A stretch of DNA of 64,000 nt, from assembly GCA_005656395.1 (NCBI GenBank), contig SRSI01000028.1:372001-436000 (forward strand). The letters run 5' to 3'. The position numbers and the translations under genes were made by a program. Below the pieces are notes generated by a model. That model searched no databases, was not told the origin of the DNA, and was given only the letters and a program-made list of their open reading frames with translations. This document shows positions 49,547 to 62,038 of this stretch, piece by piece. Within the stretch, counting starts at the first letter, position 1; the number at the start of each line of letters is the position of its first letter. The DNA is from Strongyloides papillosus (lineage: Eukaryota; Nematoda; Chromadorea; Rhabditida; Strongyloididae).

Positions 49547-50846
49547 TAATCAACTGCAACAATTGTATAATAGAAAATTTAATAATGAATATACGTTTTC
49601 AAGACCAAAAAATATTCTATACAAAATTTATAGGAAGAAGGATAAAATACTAAAAAGAATATTTTAAAAAGTTGAATAGTATATCATTTTTTTTATATCA
49701 AATTTTCTATCTTTACTTATAAAGAAATATTACCGTGTATGATGGAGTAAAACTGTTCTTTGTGAATAAAGATGTTTTAAGCTTAGTTATTATGCTTTGT
49801 CTTATATATATGGTATATAAGCATAAAAATGTTGTATAAACTCAATAATGTAACTAGTAGAAATTTTTTGTTTGACTAACTCAAAACGGATATGTATCAT
49901 TTTATGGCAATATTATATATGTATGATTTTTTATTCCATAAAATGTTTGTTCAACACTTTACTACTACTAAATTTGTATATATATAATGTTTTTTAAGTT
50001 AAATTGTAAAAATAAATTTTCGAAATAAAAATTTTTGTTAATTAATATGAGACGTGTATGTTAAGTAATTCTAATATTTTAGTAAAAATATAATTCAATT
50101 TAATCATGTAATGTAGGAAATTAAATTGTAAAAATAATTACCAAAGTGTTACTCCTTGATTATAGTTTCTCACTTATTTCTTTTACATAAATTAAAAAAA
50201 AATATCTTTATCATTTTTGGTTATACAATATTATTTAAAATTTTCTAAGAATGATACATAGTAAGTTAAAAATATCATTTTTATAAATGATTTATTTTCA
50301 TGATAAGGATTGAATTATTTTCCCCATTTTTAAAATATATAATTTACACAATTTCTTAATTTACTTTCTTTATAAATAAAAATTATCATAAACCTTTAAT
50401 AAAAAGTGCTGCACTAAGTTAATAAAGTTAACTTTTTATGGTTTTTCCTTTGCATTTTAAAAAGATTTTTTTAACCAACAATTGCGCAATATAATTATAT
50501 TTTTAACTTTTTGACAAAAAGAGTAGCTTAAACATGAGAAAAAATTAACGTATCCTTTTTTACATAACTTTTTATACTTAGTTAAAGAAAGTTCATGCAT
50601 TTATAATGTATTTTAAAATTCTAAGTTAAATTTGTATTTTTTTATGTAAAGAATTATTTAATTTGTATAGTAAAAAGTTAGTTTAACATGCATCAATACT
50701 GTTTTAGTAGACCAATATACAAGATATTATATTTATATATGATGCCTTTTTTTTAACGGGTTAACTACTTGGAAGCAGTTTTTTTAATTATTTAAAATGA
50801 CATATTATATTACACAAATTCATTATTTCCAGGAACTTAATATATA
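49547..50846. other. Intergenic between the tandem paralogues
   Basis: 1.3 kb of A/T-rich DNA with no recognisable gene. The length argues for separate promoters rather than a tight operon. Confidence 0.5.
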
Positions 50847-52662
50847 ATGATATGTGAAAACAATAATTTGAATGATTGTACACCAATGATAAGGAAAGAA
50901 ATGTGCCCTAATAATTTAGGCAATAATGTTAAGGAATATTTATTTAAAAATTATGGAACAGCAAAACTTTCACACTCATCTCCTTTTACTGAACATGAAT
51001 TAAATATACCCAGTATGTTTGATAAAAACTAAACAGTTTCCTTTAATCTTATTTTTTAATATTTATATCATTCTAAAAATTTAATTTATTATTTTTCATG
51101 TAAAATTAATTTTATGAAGTTAAAATACAATAAGAAGTGTGTTTTTATTTTTTTTTATTTTTTTTGTTCATTTGATAAGAGAAAAAAGTATTTTAAAGAT
51201 AATTTATTTTTGAATACTTTATTTTCATCCTAGTTTTGTTATTAATATTTGATTCTTTATATATGAAAAAAAGAAGAATTTTCATTTTTTTCATAATCTT
51301 TCATATGTCAACAATAATACTTTTATTTGTATTATTAACGGATCAGAAATAATAGTAAGAAAAATAAAAATCTAAGATTTAAACAATTTTATTCATCCTT
51401 TTCCGTTTAACATTAAATCTTTTCTTATTTAAAACTGTTTATGAATATGCGATTTATAAATAAAAATTATCTAATAAGATAAAATGTTTTGTCTATTTTT
51501 GTTTCATTTCCTTATTATTCACATTTTGTTATAAATATCGTGTGTATATATATAAATGATAAATTAAAGTAAAATGGAAAGTTCTTTTTCTTTCATTTGG
51601 ACTTTAATATTGAAAATATTTTAACATAATTTATTATCAACTCAAAATTGTTTAAACTTTATTTAAAGTGCATTTTCTAATATTCTTTTTTAGATTACAA
51701 AGCTTTAAGTGATCCAAAAAGTGAATATTTGAAGATTGAAAACAAGGAAATATTTTACAAGCATCATAAGGAAGGAATAAAATATTATTTAAACAATAAT
51801 TTGGAAAATAATAGTATCAGTCAGTTTAAAAATACAAGTACAAAATACAAAAACAGCCATTCATCTCCACAATTGTTATTAAAACATTACAATATGCATC
51901 ATAATAACAACAATAATAATCCATTTTCATCAAATAAAAAAAGTGAACCAAATTCATATATACGTAATTATAATATCAAAAATTATCATTGCTGTTGTGG
52001 GAATGTTCATGTTGTTGTAAGGATAAATATTTTCTTTTAAAAAATTCTATTATTATTTTTTTGTAGCTGGGTGCAAAACTTTTTTTGGTCTTTTATATTG
52101 GATTAACTTTCTTAGGTATTTGGTATAGTGCCAAATCTACAGCCGTATGGACATTCATTCCTATTTTTGTAATTTCATCTTCAATATATGGCTTTCACAA
52201 ACAACGTCATAAATATATTTATCCGTTTTTGATTGTTTCTGTAAGTCACAACAAAATAAACCTCTTTATTTTTTCTTTCTTTCTTTTAAGATTATACAAA
52301 TTATTGCTTGTCTTATTCTATCAATCGTCATCGTCTCTTTTTCAATTGCCAATTATGGAACATTACAAAATATTGTCGCAACAAATAATTTTATTCGCTT
52401 ATCAAAGGATGACGCTTCTGATTTGACAATTGTAATTATCGTTGGGGTATTGGTTGGATTTTGTTGCTTTATGTCATTGATACATGTTTGGCAATTCATA
52501 GTAGTTTATAACTGTTTAGAATTTTTTGAATCACTAAACAACAATGAATGGTTAAATACTTATCAAAGTGAAATTATTTATAAATCATCGAATGATATAT
52601 CAAATCCTTACCACGACAGCTATAATCTTGATATTGTAAATAAAAATATAGTTGAGCAGTAA
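50847..52662 (+). CDS. Four-TM membrane protein, second of a tandem pair
   Basis: Exons 50847-51012, 51694-52016, 52067-52240 and 52291-52662 join in frame to about 344 aa (introns 681, 50 and 50 nt). The N-terminal 155 residues are hydrophilic, Asn/Ser/His-rich, with a poly-Asn run (HHNNNNNNPF), then a cysteine cluster and start of TM1 (YHCCCGNVHVVLGAKLFL). Four helices follow as in the neighbour, sharing QRHKYIYPFLIV between TM2 and TM3; the intron after that motif falls in front of TM3. A hydrophilic C-terminus of about 45 residues ends NKNIVEQ. Compared with the upstream paralogue it has a longer N-terminus and two exons for the TM region instead of one, so the duplication is not recent. 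Confidence 0.82.
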
Positions 52663-52822
52663 AACGAATCAAAAAAATTTATTTGTTCATTTAAAATTTA
52701 ATAATGGAACTTTATAAATACTTTTATAATGTTAAAATATCAATAAAAAAACCCAACTTTTTTTGGTTGTTAAAAATAATAAAAGATTATTTTTTCTTTA
52801 TTTATAAAATTTAATTTTTATT

Positions 52823-55800
52823 TTAATTTTTCATTAAATTTAATTTTGTTTTTAATGATTTTGGTTTGCTGGAATTGTAAATTCCAATTAAACTTAAAGC
52901 ATTGTGTTGTAATTTACGTTCGTCATAAACATTTCTTGACATCTCTTCAATCTTTGTTTCAAATTCAATCATATGTTTTTCAACTATATTTCTCTAAAAA
53001 GGAAAAAATTTAATTTGATTGTCAATTAAACTTACATCTTTCTTTATATTTTGTACTTCTTTTTCGAGTAAGTTAATTTTCCCCTTTAATAAACCTACAC
53101 TTTTTATTTTCTCTTGAAGCAACTTATTTTTACCCTCTAATTCTCTTTCTAAATCACACAAAATAACTTCATATTCATTAATTTTTTCATCTTTTTCCAT
53201 AATCTCCTCCTTCAACAGTTGAATTTCCATACGACCCATTGAAGCAGTATCAAGAAGTGAATCTTTTTCATCATTTAAAATGACTAAATTTGCCTTTATA
53301 TCTTTGATACTTTTTTCAAAATTTTCTTTTAATCTCAGTTTTTCAGTCTTCTCCTGTTGTATTTGTTTTTCCATTTTTTGTTCTGTTTGATCGATACGTT
53401 TACATAAATCAAATACCTCAGCATCTAAATATTTAATTTTTTCTTCAAGTATACTTTTTTCATCCTTAACTTTATTTAACTTTAATTCATATTGACTATT
53501 TAATTCATTAATTTCTCTCTTACTATCATTTATCTTTTTCTCATAGCTATTTTTTATGTTATTAATCTCTTCAGAATAGTCATTTTTCATTTTAATCACC
53601 TGTCTTAAATGATCATTAATCATGTTTTCATAAAAATTTTTTGTACTGTCAATTTCAGTTTTATGTTCTTTTCTAAGTATTCCAATAATTTCTTCTTTGT
53701 CCTCCAGTTTATTTGTATATTCTTTCTCGCAAATTTTAATTTTTTCCTTGAAATTAAAAGTAGTTTCATTTAAAAGATTTGTCGTTGAAATTAGTTCTTT
53801 TTCTTTTAATTCCATATATTCTTCCAAAATTTTAGAACTTCCTTTTAGAATAGAGTTTCGTTCAAATGCTAAATGTGAAACGAGATCTTGTAAATTTTGT
53901 ATTTTACTAATTGGATATAATATTAATCCTTTTGAATGATAATTTATTATAGTTCCTTTATTATAACTATTTGATTGTAACAAATTTTTATCTTCCAACA
54001 AAATTTTTAATACATAACCATTATTGAAACCAAGTAAAAGAATATTTGAAATTTTATCAATTTTCATACAACTCATAAATATTTGCTTATTTTTATCGTC
54101 TGTTCCTCCAGTATAATTATATTTTATTCCTTTTATAACTTTTCTTTTTATAAATTTTTCATCACTATTTGTTTGAATGAATAAAATGTTAATAACACCC
54201 ATATTATCACCAATATATAAATCATTGTCTAATATTTCGATAAAATTTGTGGTAACATGAATTCCAACAGAATGATAGGTAGGAACAGATATTGTTTTAA
54301 ATTCTTTACCTTCTTTATAACAAGTAATTAAATATTTTTTATTTAATCCATATACTATTTCATCATTACCTACACAAATGTCAATGAAAAATTTAAGCTT
54401 TGTTGATGTAAACCATAATATTTTTCCACAATTCCCTTCAATAAATATTAAATTTTCATTTTTTGTTAAAATTGCCAATGATGATGGTTCAAAGGAGTTT
54501 AAATCTTTGTTGTCACTCCATTTACAACAGACAATATCAAGCTTAGAATTTTTTTGATTCTTTAAACTTAAATTACAATTACATAAAATATTCAAGGTAT
54601 AAAGATTAACAATATACAATAAGGTTTCAATAATAATTGCAACATATGTTTTATTGTGATTTGACACTATAGTACTTGCTTTTCCATCCAATATCTTTTG
54701 TTCCTCTCTCCTTTTAATGTCTAAATAAATAAGATCATAAACAAATACTCCTTCTGTAGTGGCAATTAAAATTTGATAACCAAATTTGAATGTACAAAAT
54801 CCAATTATTTCATGGGAAGAGAACTTTTTTAATGATAATATTTGTTTTGAATATAACTCAGTACATACAAGATTGCAACCACAATCTAAACTAACTAATA
54901 TTTCTCTTCTACTATTCTTATTTATTTCCATAATTTCTAAATTGCTTATAGGAGCACAATTTTGTCCAACAATAATTCTCATTTCTTTTTCACCAATTAC
55001 ATTACCATATAAAATATTTGTTGTATATATAGCTTTCTTATTCATAAATAACATATTTGAAGCATTATAATCTAATTTTATACCTAAACATTTATGTGAT
55101 TTAATTAAATTATTATCTAATAAATCATTGCTTCTATCATTAATAACAATAATTTTACATTTTTCAAAAATTTTTTCAATATCATGAGTATTATCAAAAA
55201 TTAAAATTATTCCTATTTGTATATATACAACTATATTATAAATATTTGATGTTATATATTTTATCTCTATGACCTTACTATCATCATTTAATAAATAGGG
55301 TTGTAATATATCACATTCAATAGCTTTAATATTTATTATTTTTAATGGTGTTGTTTCTCTATATAAATATAATATTCCATCATTTGATCCAAAAGCAACA
55401 TATGTATCACTAACCCATGAATGTGTTTCAATACTTATAAGTTCAATTGATGATAATATTGACAAGATATTATTTTGTATTCTGAGGAAGTATGCACCTT
55501 TCATTGTTAATAAAAATAAAATTGATTCATCAACAGGACAAAATGACATATCAATAAATTCTCCAACATCGTTCTCATCAAAATTGCATGTATCTATTAG
55601 TAGCATTGAGAATTGTATAGAATATATTGTTATATTTAATAAAATTTTATCAATTTCATTTTTTTCATATATTATTAATCTTGAAAGTGAACAAACATTT
55701 TCATTGTGATGTGACAATTTTACTTGACAACATATATTTGTTAAACCAATAACACAAATATCATCTAGTGTTTGTGTTTTTTTTATTATAATACTCGATC

Positions 55801-56215
55801 CGGATGATTCAGATGTTATTGCAATTGCTAGAATACTACCATCCGGACTTTGATCAATTGATGTTATTGTATATGTTCCTAATTTTATTTCTTTTAATAT
55901 CGTTGAATCATGTGTTGTGTTATAATTTGTATCAATAAATGCTGATTCATTCCCATCTTTTATATCAGCAATTGAAAAATTTTTTTCATTAAAAAACGAT
56001 TTATAAATTCTTAGAGTATCTTCGCCAACTTGGACCAGTATCTTAATATCATCATCTTCATCAATAATATAAAAAGCATTTGTAAACCCTAAAATTGTCT
56101 CTATATCATTATCAATTTCTTCAATACTATCACTTATATTCGTTAGTGAATTGTCCTCCGTCACTGTTCCCTGGCTTATTTTTACATGTGATTGTTGTGA
56201 TGGTTGTTTTATCAT
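52823..56215 (-). CDS. WD-type propeller plus coiled-coil protein, CFAP57-like
   Basis: Exons (minus) 56215-53036 and 52993-52823 (intron 42 nt) give 1116 aa. Residues about 30-760 form degenerate beta-propeller repeats (SPDGSILAIAITSE; HSWVSDTYVAFGSNDGILYL; KIDKISNILLLGFNNGYVLK), and about 775-1085 is a long charged coiled coil (EIMEKDEKINEYEVILCDL). This order, and the H-x-W-x-x-D-x-x-V-x-G-x-x-x-G-x-L motif at about 250, match cilia/flagella-associated WD proteins, best CFAP57 (WDR65), whose family size is about 1250. That is an inference from architecture and motif, not an alignment; CFAP43/44 are alternatives. The protein is very Ile/Asn/Lys-rich. The start ATG at 56215 lies only 9 codons after an in-frame stop, so a short upstream exon cannot be excluded; see the junction with the neighbouring gene. 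Confidence 0.75.
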
Positions 56216-56729
56216 AATCAGCTCTTTGATAATTTTTTGATTGCCTCAAATTAACAAATATTTCAGGATTATATTGGTTTGCTGTCTAAATATATATTTT
56301 TTTTATTCATTGTTTTTTAGTTAACAAACATACGTTAAGCCAAGTTAAATCTAAACACCGTAATTTTCTTAGGATTTCTATATTAATTTTACAAATACTA
56401 TTATCAGTATCACTACTACTTTCAAAACTATTTTGACGTTTTTGACAAAAATCTTTTTCAAATGTCTTTATTCTACTCCTTTCGACAGCAACAATAAGAG
56501 AATTTAAACTTTTAATAGCAGAACGTGCTTTATATATTTTTGGTTCCTTATTGTCTTCACTCTCTTTTGAATTAATTTTTGAATTTAAAAATGTAACACT
56601 TTTACTTCTACCAGTATTATCGTCTATACATTCTTTATTTTGCCTACGAAATCGTTCCTTCTCTTGAGATCTTCCCAATGAAAATACTTTCTTTCTCAAT
56701 TTAGTTTTGTCAATTTCTTCTTTATTCAT
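56130..56729 (-). CDS. Small basic protein of unknown family, upstream of the WD/coiled-coil gene
   Basis: Exon 1 (minus) is 56729-56334, starting at ATG MNKEEIDKTKLRKKVFSLG; the longer frame upstream begins at TTG and is ignored. It is basic and Ser-rich (GRSQEKERFRRQNKE; VAVERSRIKTFEKDF) with a short helix at its end (INIEILRKLRCLDLTWLN). Two ends are possible. A GTATG donor after 56334 and a TATTTAG acceptor before 56285 extend it (TANQYNPEIFVNLRQSKNY) to TGA 56130-56132, about 183 aa, overlapping the first 86 bases of the next gene in another frame. Unspliced, it stops at 56307-56309, and the same AG would then serve as a trans-splice site for the downstream gene. Spacing and strand suggest co-transcription. 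No domain recognised. Confidence 0.6.
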
Positions 56730-59700
56730 GAATAGTAATAATAATAGCACTAACAAATATATTATTATAAAAATATAAATATATATTGAAACGTTTTATA
56801 AAAATATTCTTTGATAAGGAAATTTTATTTTCATTTTTACGTCAACATTTTTATTTATAGAAATATAAGTATTAAATTTTCTGAAAAAAATTTGAACAAT
56901 GTGTATGTCCTTGATTAAACACCTTTTTCTCGACAGTACAATTATATTTTTTAATCACGGCACATTTATATATTATCTTTATTTATGTAAGTGTATGGCT
57001 TTTAGTTTGGATTGAATAGAATTTTACCAACCACTATTTTCTTTTTGCTTAGACTAATTTATAATAACTTAAGATCGATTATCGAGATGAAGGAGGGTAA
57101 ATAGAATTAAATATATCAATTGAAGAGTGAAAAGTAATTAGATACTGCTTTACATTGTTTTTAGAAATAATATTATTAAAATTATTGAATTAATAATTTG
57201 TCAAGTAAGCAATAGAATATCTTTTTATTATATAACATTTTCAAATTGTATAATGAATGCCCTTTTTTCTATTTTTTTTTTGTTAAGAAAACAAAAAATA
57301 GTAAATGTTTATTCAAAATTTCTTATGCTTTTTTAAATTATATTATTTTTTACATATTAAAAATAAAGATATAATGTTATTTAAATTTATTATCAATGCC
57401 ATTACGTAAATTATATATATTATATAAAAAGAATATTTTATTATTTTAATGTGTATAGTTGTAAAAGATTTTGAGTGGCATCTATTAAGTTAACTTAATT
57501 CCAACAAAAATATTTTGATTTCATTTAGATGCATGTTTAAGTATGTAAAGATAGCCACAATCGTTCTATATATGGGACATCTTATAACAATGCCTATTAA
57601 GAATATTTTTAAGAGCTATAAATTTATTAATTTTGTTTGAGGATTCTTAAATCGATTCAAATAAATTAATAATTATATCTATACTAAAAATATAATTATT
57701 CATTTTAAAACATAGTAAATCATTATATTAGTTATTTAAAAATAATATCATGCCCACTTTTCATAAATTTTGTTGTTTTCTTTTTCTTCCAATACTAATG
57801 TTTGCAATAAAAAAAATCTCATTCCATTGTGATGATAAAATATCTAGCCGTTTTTTTTATAAATATTTTGTTATATTTATCGTCATATTTCATCATTTGT
57901 TTTTAACAATAAATTGTTTTAAAAAGTTAAGATAATATTGTTAATACATCTGAGACTTATGGTTTTAAATGCAATTAAAACAATGTAAATTAAAATAATA
58001 CACGTTTTTTATACATATAATTATTTGGCGTTATTTTTTTTATAAAAAAAGACTAAATTTGTAAATAGCCTTACATAGTACCTCATTTAAAAAAGAAAGA
58101 ATTATTTTTAAAAAATAAACTAGTTGCTCTATAACCTTTTAATTTTTGTTTGTTAAAAATATATAATTTTTTTTTAACATGACTTATAAATATTTTTCAA
58201 TGCATTAAAAAAAACACTTTCATTATTTAAAAAACAGACTATTTTATGATATCATATAATTATATATTTTTTTACAAAAATAAAAAATAAATTTTTTCCT
58301 TCACTTCTACCACTAACATTCCTTTCTGTAAAACCGTAAAATTATTTGTTTTATAAAAATCTTTTAAACAACTTATATAACAATTTAATATTAACAAAAG
58401 AATATATTTTTTTATTTATACAATCTGTAAAGTTTAGATTATGACTAGTGCAATAAAAATTTCGAAATAAAGAACAAAATTTGTTTTAGTAAAATATTTA
58501 ATAAAAATATTATTTAAATTAAATGTTATATTTTAATTTACATTTAAATTTTAATTTATTAAGTGTTAAAAATTAATCAACAAATAAGATACTTTCCTAT
58601 TTCTTCATCCTAAACATTTGTAATTCTTTCGAGAACTTTGATACATTTATGTAAAAAAAGTATATATTCATCTATAATTTGACTGTTATTAAATATTTTT
58701 ATTATTTTATCTTTAAACAAAGAAAATAGAAGTATTTAATTGATAAAATAATATTTCTACCTGACAGTAATATTACAAATTTCACGTATTCAAGATTTCC
58801 TTGTGTTTAAAAAAGTTATTTATATAACTTTTGATGGAAAATTTTTAAATCACTTAAAGAAATTATAAATAAATATACATTATGCTTTTAAAGATTAAAC
58901 ATTAATTTCTCCCTCTTTGTATGATAATTTTTTTTATACAACCAACATTACACAAACTCATGTGATCAAAATTTATAAAGTTAATCAAAACATCGCTATT
59001 TACTTTATAATCTTCCATAACGCTTTTTTTTTCTTTTATATTTTTGTTTATTAATATTTATGGCAAATATTTTTTTCTGTCCAACAGATTATCGTTGTAT
59101 AAAATTTCTCTTAGATAACTTTAAATTAAACTTCTTAAAATATTTATTTATCATCACGAGGACTAATATTATTTATTATAAATGTGTATAAAAATGATTA
59201 TTATATTATTTTAAAGTCAAAGAAGGACATGTCCCAGTAGTTTGAATAAAAACTAAATACTTAAAATATTTTTCTTTATACTACTTTAAAATAAACTTTA
59301 AAGTTTCAATATAAAATATGTTGAAAGTTTAAGTAAAAGTGAATGTTATTTAAAAATCCTATTTTTTTTTATACTGCCTTAAATTCAAAGACTTTTGTTT
59401 ATGTATTTCAAATATGGTAGAACAATAAAAGTGCCTTATGTACATAGAGAGTATATATCTCAAAGTTACAATGCAAAATGCATTTATTTTTAAATTTATT
59501 TTAAAATATATTTTTCTACTTTACTTTAATAAATTTAGTCAAATATTCTTTGTTTTGTATAAATGTGACACTAGTAATATAGTAAGATATATATTTATAT
59601 GTTTCTATTTTTTTGCACATGACTTGATAAAAATAATAATCTTTTAGTGTATTCCTTTAACCAAATAAACGTTCTTAACTTATATTACATTTTTTCTAAT

Positions 59701-60504
59701 AAAATTAGTTTAAAAATTATTCTATTTATAACTCTAAGAACATAAATATTTATTACTTTATGTAAATTACTTCTATAAAAATATCCAAATTGAGAAGGTA
59801 TATAAATTAATTGGAAAGAACTTTAAAACCAATTATCAAAAGAATTTTTTAATATTTATCCAAGTAATTAATTCCTCAATATCAAAATATTTCCTGTTTT
59901 GTTAAATGAAAATTTATTTAATATCTATTTTGAATACTGTTTTTTATCTTTGATAAAATTTATTTTTCACAATAATATACATAAAAATGTCATTGCTCTT
60001 AACTTTAACAAATAAAATAAAAAGTACTAACGTATATATATATCTTTATATCTATTTTTTATTAAATATTATCAATTAAATATTTTGTACAACATAATTT
60101 TTAGACTTATTTTTTTATGTCCTTCGGAAATTATTAGTTTTCAGCAAAAAATAAAAATTACTTCATTCCATAAATAAATTTAACATGTCCATTAAAGAAA
60201 TATATAACTAATGGTTCTTCCATAAATCATCATTTACTTATTATTTATCAAAAATTTTTTACTACGAAAAATTTTTAAAAATTTATTAAATATTCATATC
60301 TTAAAAGCGTTGAGAATGTACTCATTTTAAAAGAATTTTATGTTTATTATAAAAAAAATTATAACAAGCCATTTATTACTTCCAATGCTAGAGTATCATT
60401 GTATATTTGATGACATAAAAATAATGCGTATATAATATTTGAGTCTTGTATATATTTTTAGATAGTTAATAAAAGTTTATTATTACCACTTTATTTTTAA
60501 AAAA
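56730..60504. other. 3.8-kb intergenic region
   Basis: Divergent region between the small basic gene (leftward) and the NDRG gene (rightward). Extremely A/T-rich. Open frames at 57750-57935 and 59438-59647 are Phe/Ile/Lys-rich noise. No RNA gene or repeat family seen. Confidence 0.5.
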
Positions 60505-61646
60505 ATGACTGCTGTAAATGAATGTCAAGTAAGTTTTTAACCTAAAAATATTAATTATAATAATGATATATATATATTTAGGAAATAATTGTTGATGGCA
60601 AAAATTGTCAACTTACTGTTTTTGTTCAGGGTGATTTAAATGAAAGACATCACAAGACAACAATTTTAACTGTCCATGATATTGGTACTAATCATAAAAA
60701 TTTTATCAAATTTGTCAATCATTCATCTATGAGTTCTGTTAAAGCTAATGCTATCTTTTTACATGTTTGTATACCAGGACAAGAAGATAATGCTCTTGAT
60801 TTCTCTGGAGAATTTCCATCACTTGATCATATTGGAGAAGATTTAGTACATGTATTGGATAAAGTTGATGTTAAGACATGTGTTGCATTTGGTGAAGGTG
60901 CTGGTGCTAATATTCTTTGTAGATTTGCCATTGCTCATCCAAATCGTTTATCATGCCTTTGTTTACTCCATTGTACAGCAACATCTGCTGGATTAATTGA
61001 AAAAGGTAAAGATAAACTTGCTAATTTACAATTAGAGTCTGGAATTATGACTCAAAGTGCATGGGATTATATTGCTCTTCACAAATTTGGTTCTGTATGT
61101 TTTACAAAGAAGACTAAATATCTTCGTTAATTTTTTTATATTATTATAGTCTGATTGTCACAATAAGGAGGAGTATATTGAGAATTTAAAAACATCTCTT
61201 AATCCAAAAAATCTATCAAAGTACTTGTTTACTTATAGTAAAAGAACTGATCTTTCATCAATAATTAGTACAAAAATTGGTGATATTGAAGCATTACTTG
61301 TTACTGGTGCAAAAGCACCACATATTGCAACTGTTTATACAACTCATAAATCAATGAATAAAAAGAAGACAACTTTATTAGTTGTTGATAATGTCAGTGA
61401 TGTTTTGACAGAAGCTGTAAGTTTTTTTATTCATCTTTAGTATTTTAACAAAAAAATATATATGTCTATTTTTAGCCTGAAAAACTTGCACGTTCATTTA
61501 TCTTATTCTGCAAAGGAAGTGGCGTTTTATCTCAAGTCCCAATACCTGGTATGGAACGTCAAAGAACCTTATCATCATCAATGGAGGAAGCTGATAGACC
61601 AAGAAGATTTTCAATTACCCAACAAGTAACACCTGTTGTTCAATAA
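60505..61646 (+). CDS. NDRG-family protein (N-myc downstream-regulated)
   Basis: Alpha/beta-hydrolase-fold protein without hydrolase activity, linked in animals to stress response, differentiation and vesicle traffic; cytosolic. Exons 60505-60528, 60582-61094, 61150-61416 and 61476-61646 give about 324 aa, a little shorter than most NDRGs (about 350-390). Landmarks are LTVHDIGTNHKNF (about 37-49), HVCIPGQEDNALDF, and FGEGAGANILCRFAIAHPNR (about 112-131), where the nucleophile elbow reads GEGAG, lacking the serine, as in all NDRGs. The C-terminus is basic and Ser-rich (MERQRTLSSSMEEADRPRR; FSITQQ), resembling the phosphorylated tail of NDRG proteins. The first exon codes only eight residues before a GTAAGT donor. 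Confidence 0.9.
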
Positions 61647-62038
61647 AAAAATCATTTTTATAACTCTTTTTAAAAATAAGCTGTAATTTACACTATATAC
61701 CCCAATTTTTGACACTTAGAAGTTTGTATTTCTTATCTCTGTAAACTTCTTATCATAAATTTTATTTGAAACATAACTTTGATCAATCCTTTTGATAACA
61801 ATTGAAAAGTAATTCACAATAACAAGATATGTAAAAGAATTTTTTTTTGTTACAGAAGTGATAAAAAATCTATTTATATACTGTATAAGGTGGATAAAAA
61901 AATTTTTTTAATTTCATTTATCTATTATAAAGAAAAAATTATTATTATTATAGCTTATTTTTATCATTTTTTCATTTTAAAATACGCAAATAAATAGATG
62001 TTTAGAAAAAAATTTTTAATGGTATTATTTAAGGAAGA
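61647..62038. other. Convergent 3' region, NDRG / myosin tail
   Basis: 392 bases holding the 3' UTRs of two converging genes; AATAAA just after the NDRG stop. No gene seen. Confidence 0.6.

Noticed and set aside
57750..57935. 61-codon ATG frame with hydrophobic start
   Set aside because: Composition equals translated A/T-rich DNA; no support.
59438..59647. 69-codon plus frame
   Set aside because: Same reason; Phe/Ile/Lys noise.
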